Of a DNA stretch of 64,000 bases, positions 63,147-64,000 are shown one piece after another; position 1 is the stretch's first letter; each line of letters opens with the position of its first letter. A program made the translations under genes and the position numbers. The stretch is from positions 33,498-97,497 of the forward strand of contig NZ_JAPIVK010000018.1 in assembly GCF_026183675.1 (NCBI RefSeq). The letters run 5' to 3'. Under the pieces are notes generated by a model. It was not told the DNA's origin. It did no database searches and saw only the letters and a program-made list of their open reading frames with translations. This DNA is from Microbulbifer halophilus (GTDB lineage: Bacteria; Pseudomonadota; Gammaproteobacteria; Pseudomonadales; Cellvibrionaceae).

Positions 63147-63458
63147 TCAAGGTCCACCTCCACCGCCACCACTCCCTCCGTTAATCCGCTCGCGCTGTGC
63201 ACCGCACTTCTTGCAGGTAAAGGTAGTAAACAGGAAGCCTCGCTCGCCGGCCTCTAGCGCAAATTCCTCACGACATGTCGGACAACGCCCAAACCATAGA
63301 ATAAGATTGTAAAAGACGCTCGCTATAGCGAGCGGCCACATCCAAAACCACCAAACGACCTCTTGCTTCGACCCATACAGAAAAAGCATTCCCACGATAT
63401 ATATGAGGGCGATCGCGGTTCGCAGAAAGTTCTTCTTTTGCTTAGAGGAGAGCGCCAT
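63147..63458 (-). CDS. Cassette-encoded membrane protein with zinc ribbon
   Basis: A 103-residue protein with two hydrophobic helices (about 12-28 and 33-52) and then a zinc ribbon, CPTC and CKKC 21 residues apart. The end is a glycine run. It probably lies in the inner membrane with the ribbon inside. No family function is known. ATG 63458 starts the family-like part; the frame is open to 63491. Confidence 0.65.
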   Translation of the reverse strand: MALSSKQKKNFLRTAIALIYIVGMLFLYGSKQEVVWWFWMWPLAIASVFYNLILWFGRCPTCREEFALEAGERGFLFTTFTCKKCGAQRERINGGSGGGGGGP

Positions 63459-63527
63459 CGATTCTAACCCAGGTGAAGACAATAATTCCATGTGGATTAG
63501 GCAATCCGTATTGCCTCCATCCTACAC

Positions 63528-63605
63528 GCTCAACGCCAAGCGCACCAGTGACCTTGACGCAGTGAAGCGGAGACAAGGGCATCCGTGTGCCGCGTATTGT
63601 TATGG
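63528..63605 (-). other. attC recombination site
   Basis: On the minus strand CCATAACAA (R'') begins at 63605 and GTTGAGC (R', fits GTTRRRY) ends at 63528. CCTTG and CAAGG with CGC/GCG inside form the central stem. It directly follows the VOC gene stop codon. Confidence 0.65.
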
Positions 63606-63929
63606 TCATTGCTCACTAAGCTCAATCTTTCGTCCATCAGGATCTCGAATAATGTAGATCTGCCTGCCGTTGAATTCATGCTGGCTGGCAGTTGCCACTT
63701 GGGAGAGGACCTGCTGTATATATTTTAACGAGAAACCGATCCTGGAAGTTCCCACAGCTTCGTTTTCCGCCAATGGATAAAGCTCAAACACAAAACCGGC
63801 ATCTTGCGAAGAGTAATGCATAGGCCCGTCGCCATGCCTCTCCTTAACGAAGTTAAACCCTAGCAGTTCATAAAACTGCTTACTCGTTTCCAATTCTTTG
63901 CACCGCAAGACGAGTAAGTTGATTTCCAT
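63606..63929 (-). CDS. VOC (glyoxalase/bleomycin resistance) family protein (cassette gene)
   Basis: A 107-residue single-module VOC protein. LLVLRCKELETSKQFYELLGFNFVKERHGDGPMHYSS is the first beta-alpha-beta-beta-beta unit, and IYIIRDPDGRKIELSEQ ends the second with the metal glutamate. The first metal ligand, usually histidine, is replaced near LVLRC. Such genes are frequent in integron arrays. The substrate is unknown. A group II intron end lies 21 bases upstream. Confidence 0.85.
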   Translation of the reverse strand: MEINLLVLRCKELETSKQFYELLGFNFVKERHGDGPMHYSSQDAGFVFELYPLAENEAVGTSRIGFSLKYIQQVLSQVATASQHEFNGRQIYIIRDPDGRKIELSEQ

Positions 63930-63950
63930 TAATCACCTGAAGATCGCCGA

Positions 63951-64000
63951 GTAGTCGGGAGCCGTTACCGGCCCCAGCCCTCTAAGAACCGTACGTGCGG
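63951..64000 (-). mobile_element. 3' end of a group II intron (cut by window edge)
   Basis: On the minus strand CACGTACGGTTCTTAGAGGG is the 3' half of a domain V. It is followed by domain VI: GGGGCCG and CGGCTCC around a GTAA tetraloop (63975-63958), then GACTAC at the splice end, about 63951. The rest of the intron and any reverse transcriptase lie beyond the edge. Confidence 0.7.

Noticed and set aside
62936..63202. An 88-codon minus-strand frame
   Set aside because: It runs through the attC site and the gene-less segment and overlaps the zinc-ribbon gene; no ribosome site.

Overview
The window is about 60% G+C, densely coded DNA from a gammaproteobacterium. The gene set fits a marine heterotroph of the Cellvibrionales (for example Microbulbifer): class II DAHP synthase, two secreted M14 peptidases, a lipoprotein M3 peptidase, SOS-type yebG, an mdeRAB methionine-degradation cluster, and many short GC-rich palindromic repeats between genes. 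The genus is an inference from gene content. The right 4 kb is AT-richer and looks foreign.

Layout. 1-3.5 kb: a cut-off membrane sensor-like gene, an epoxide-hydrolase-type enzyme, an ABM monooxygenase with an AraC regulator between two 44-bp direct repeats, and tRNA-Arg(ACG). 3.9-8.5 kb: mdeRAB (Lrp-type regulator, methionine gamma-lyase, homodimeric 2-oxo acid dehydrogenase E1). 8.8-12 kb: M14 peptidase, lipoprotein and TruC-type pseudouridine synthase, all on the minus strand. 12.1-13.9 kb: an attenuator-like leader, the RNA ligase rtcB, and a small basic protein that resembles a ribosome-rescue factor. 14.4-19.3 kb: TetR-RND efflux operon. 19.4-24.3 kb: M14 peptidase, secreted nuclease, and a helicase whose C-terminal nuclease domain is cut off by an in-frame TAG. 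24.3-26.8 kb: small secreted protein, a MITE-like element, a secreted beta-propeller divergent from an XRE regulator, and a decayed gene copy.

27.2-32.4 kb is a seven-gene operon matching E. coli yjfI-J-K-L-M-C (DUF2170, PspA/IM30, DUF2491, DUF350, DUF1190, glutathionylspermidine-synthase-like ATP-grasp) with a potassium channel inserted, probably an envelope-stress module. 32.5-45.2 kb holds a hybrid histidine kinase, XRE regulator, two amidohydrolases, MAPEG protein, SOS-controlled yebG, a candidate structured RNA, LysE exporter, an ECF sigma module, a dipeptidase and an MscS channel. 45.3-50.3 kb groups aromatic metabolism: maiA, a MarR regulator with paired operators, aromatic aminotransferase, class II DAHP synthase and a GST. 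50.6-58 kb: M3 peptidase, an Lrp regulator and a very large indolepyruvate ferredoxin oxidoreductase.

From about 59.9 kb to the right edge the small genes all lie on the minus strand and are separated by attC-like recombination sites. This is an integron gene-cassette array (M50-like peptidase, membrane proteins, HAD phosphatase, PNPOx-like flavoprotein, zinc-ribbon protein, VOC protein). It ends at the 3' end of a group II intron cut by the window. No integron integrase is visible; array orientation places it beyond the right edge.
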